A stretch of DNA of 64,000 bases, taken from positions 1 through 64,000 of the forward strand of contig NZ_FOWV01000001.1 of NCBI RefSeq assembly GCF_900115545.1, written 5' to 3'. Below the pieces are notes generated by a model. It was not told the DNA's origin. It ran no database searches and worked only from the letters and a program-made list of their open reading frames with translations. Numbering within the stretch: the first letter of the stretch is position 1; each line of letters begins with the position of its first letter. Shown here in pieces: positions 63,792 through 64,000 of the stretch. The stretch comes from Ralstonia sp. NFACC01. GTDB taxonomy: Bacteria > Pseudomonadota > Gammaproteobacteria > Burkholderiales > Burkholderiaceae. A program made the translations under genes and the position numbers.

Positions 63792-64000
63792 TCGTCGGCT
63801 TGGAGAGCGCAATGCGCGAGACCAGCGGGCGGAAGCCTTGCCCGCGCGACGCCGTGTAGACCTTCTGCGCGTTGGCCGTCTTCAACGCGTAGTCGATCGT
63901 GAAGACGGGCACGTTGCCGACGCAGTATTTCTGCAACTGCTCGATCGTCCATTGCGTGTCCACAGCGCTTGCAGCCTTGTCGCCACCGGAGGTGCTGCTC
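63769..64000 (-). CDS. C-terminal end of an unidentified protein, cut by window edge
   Basis: The frame is open from the window end to a stop at 63769-63771 (77 codons). It reads WTIEQLQKYCVGNVPVFTIDYALK, then GQGFRPLVSRIALS, and ends TPPWNY. The pattern VPVFTIDYAL...FRPLVSR resembles the end of TIM-barrel proteins of the GH114/TM1410-like group, but this is only an impression. An internal GTG at 63963 is not taken as the start because the frame continues upstream without a stop. Confidence 0.55.
   Translation of the reverse strand, partial: SSTSGGDKAASAVDTQWTIEQLQKYCVGNVPVFTIDYALKTANAQKVYTASRGQGFRPLVSRIALSKPTTTPPWNY

Overview
The window is high-GC, densely coded DNA that looks like a beta-proteobacterial (Burkholderiales) chromosome, most likely Ralstonia or a close relative. 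The grounds are the OmpC-type porin of the Burkholderiales kind, a complete pel operon, the pca/pob aromatic genes arranged with an ABC aromatic-acid transporter, and a PQQ-alcohol oxidation cluster. The genus is inferred from gene content, not from a database search.

Left edge (1-455). The end of an IS3-type element, an 18-nt copy of a tRNA-Ser 3' end and a strong terminator lie side by side. This looks like the right border of an island that continues to the left of the window.

PQQ region (about 1.5-22.5 kb). This is a nearly complete periplasmic alcohol oxidation system. It has a PQQ dehydrogenase with the extra Asp expected of lanthanide-dependent enzymes, c-type cytochromes (PedF and a short one), a cytochrome b561, a cytosolic aldehyde dehydrogenase, a porin and a TonB-dependent receptor. 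It also has the accessory 'quinoprotein relay' genes (SoxYZ-like carrier and two metallohydrolases), an associated beta-propeller, a MoxJ/XoxJ-like binding protein and the PQQ pathway pqqABCDE. An AcoR-like sigma-54 activator sits in the cluster. I find -24/-12 sigma-54 promoters before the porin, the relay operon, the aldehyde dehydrogenase and pedF, and a near match before the dehydrogenase. TGTTGC/GCAACA half-sites lie upstream of them. A possible 20-codon leader peptide ending in a hairpin precedes the TonB receptor.

Middle (22.5-27.6 kb). Small envelope genes, a MerR regulator with a very clear palindromic promoter and apparently leaderless start, an AhpD-like protein and a CNNM/CorC-type membrane protein.

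Pel operon (27.9-41.2 kb). pelABCDEFG in order, with overlapping genes and a strong terminator. Next come a 42-bp tandem repeat array, a chemoreceptor and an intergenic palindromic repeat block.

Amino-acid block (43.9-49.4 kb). A DadA-like dehydrogenase, a glutamate/aspartate-type binding protein, and an oppositely oriented ABC operon with a second binding protein.

Aromatic block (50.4-63.8 kb). A pcaR-like regulator is divergent from pcaIJFBDC, followed by livHMGF-type transporter genes and a convergent binding protein. A LysR regulator is divergent from pobA. This carries 4-hydroxybenzoate to protocatechuate and 3-carboxymuconate to acetyl-CoA plus succinyl-CoA. The ring-cleaving pcaGH genes are not in the window. 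The right edge cuts an unidentified gene.
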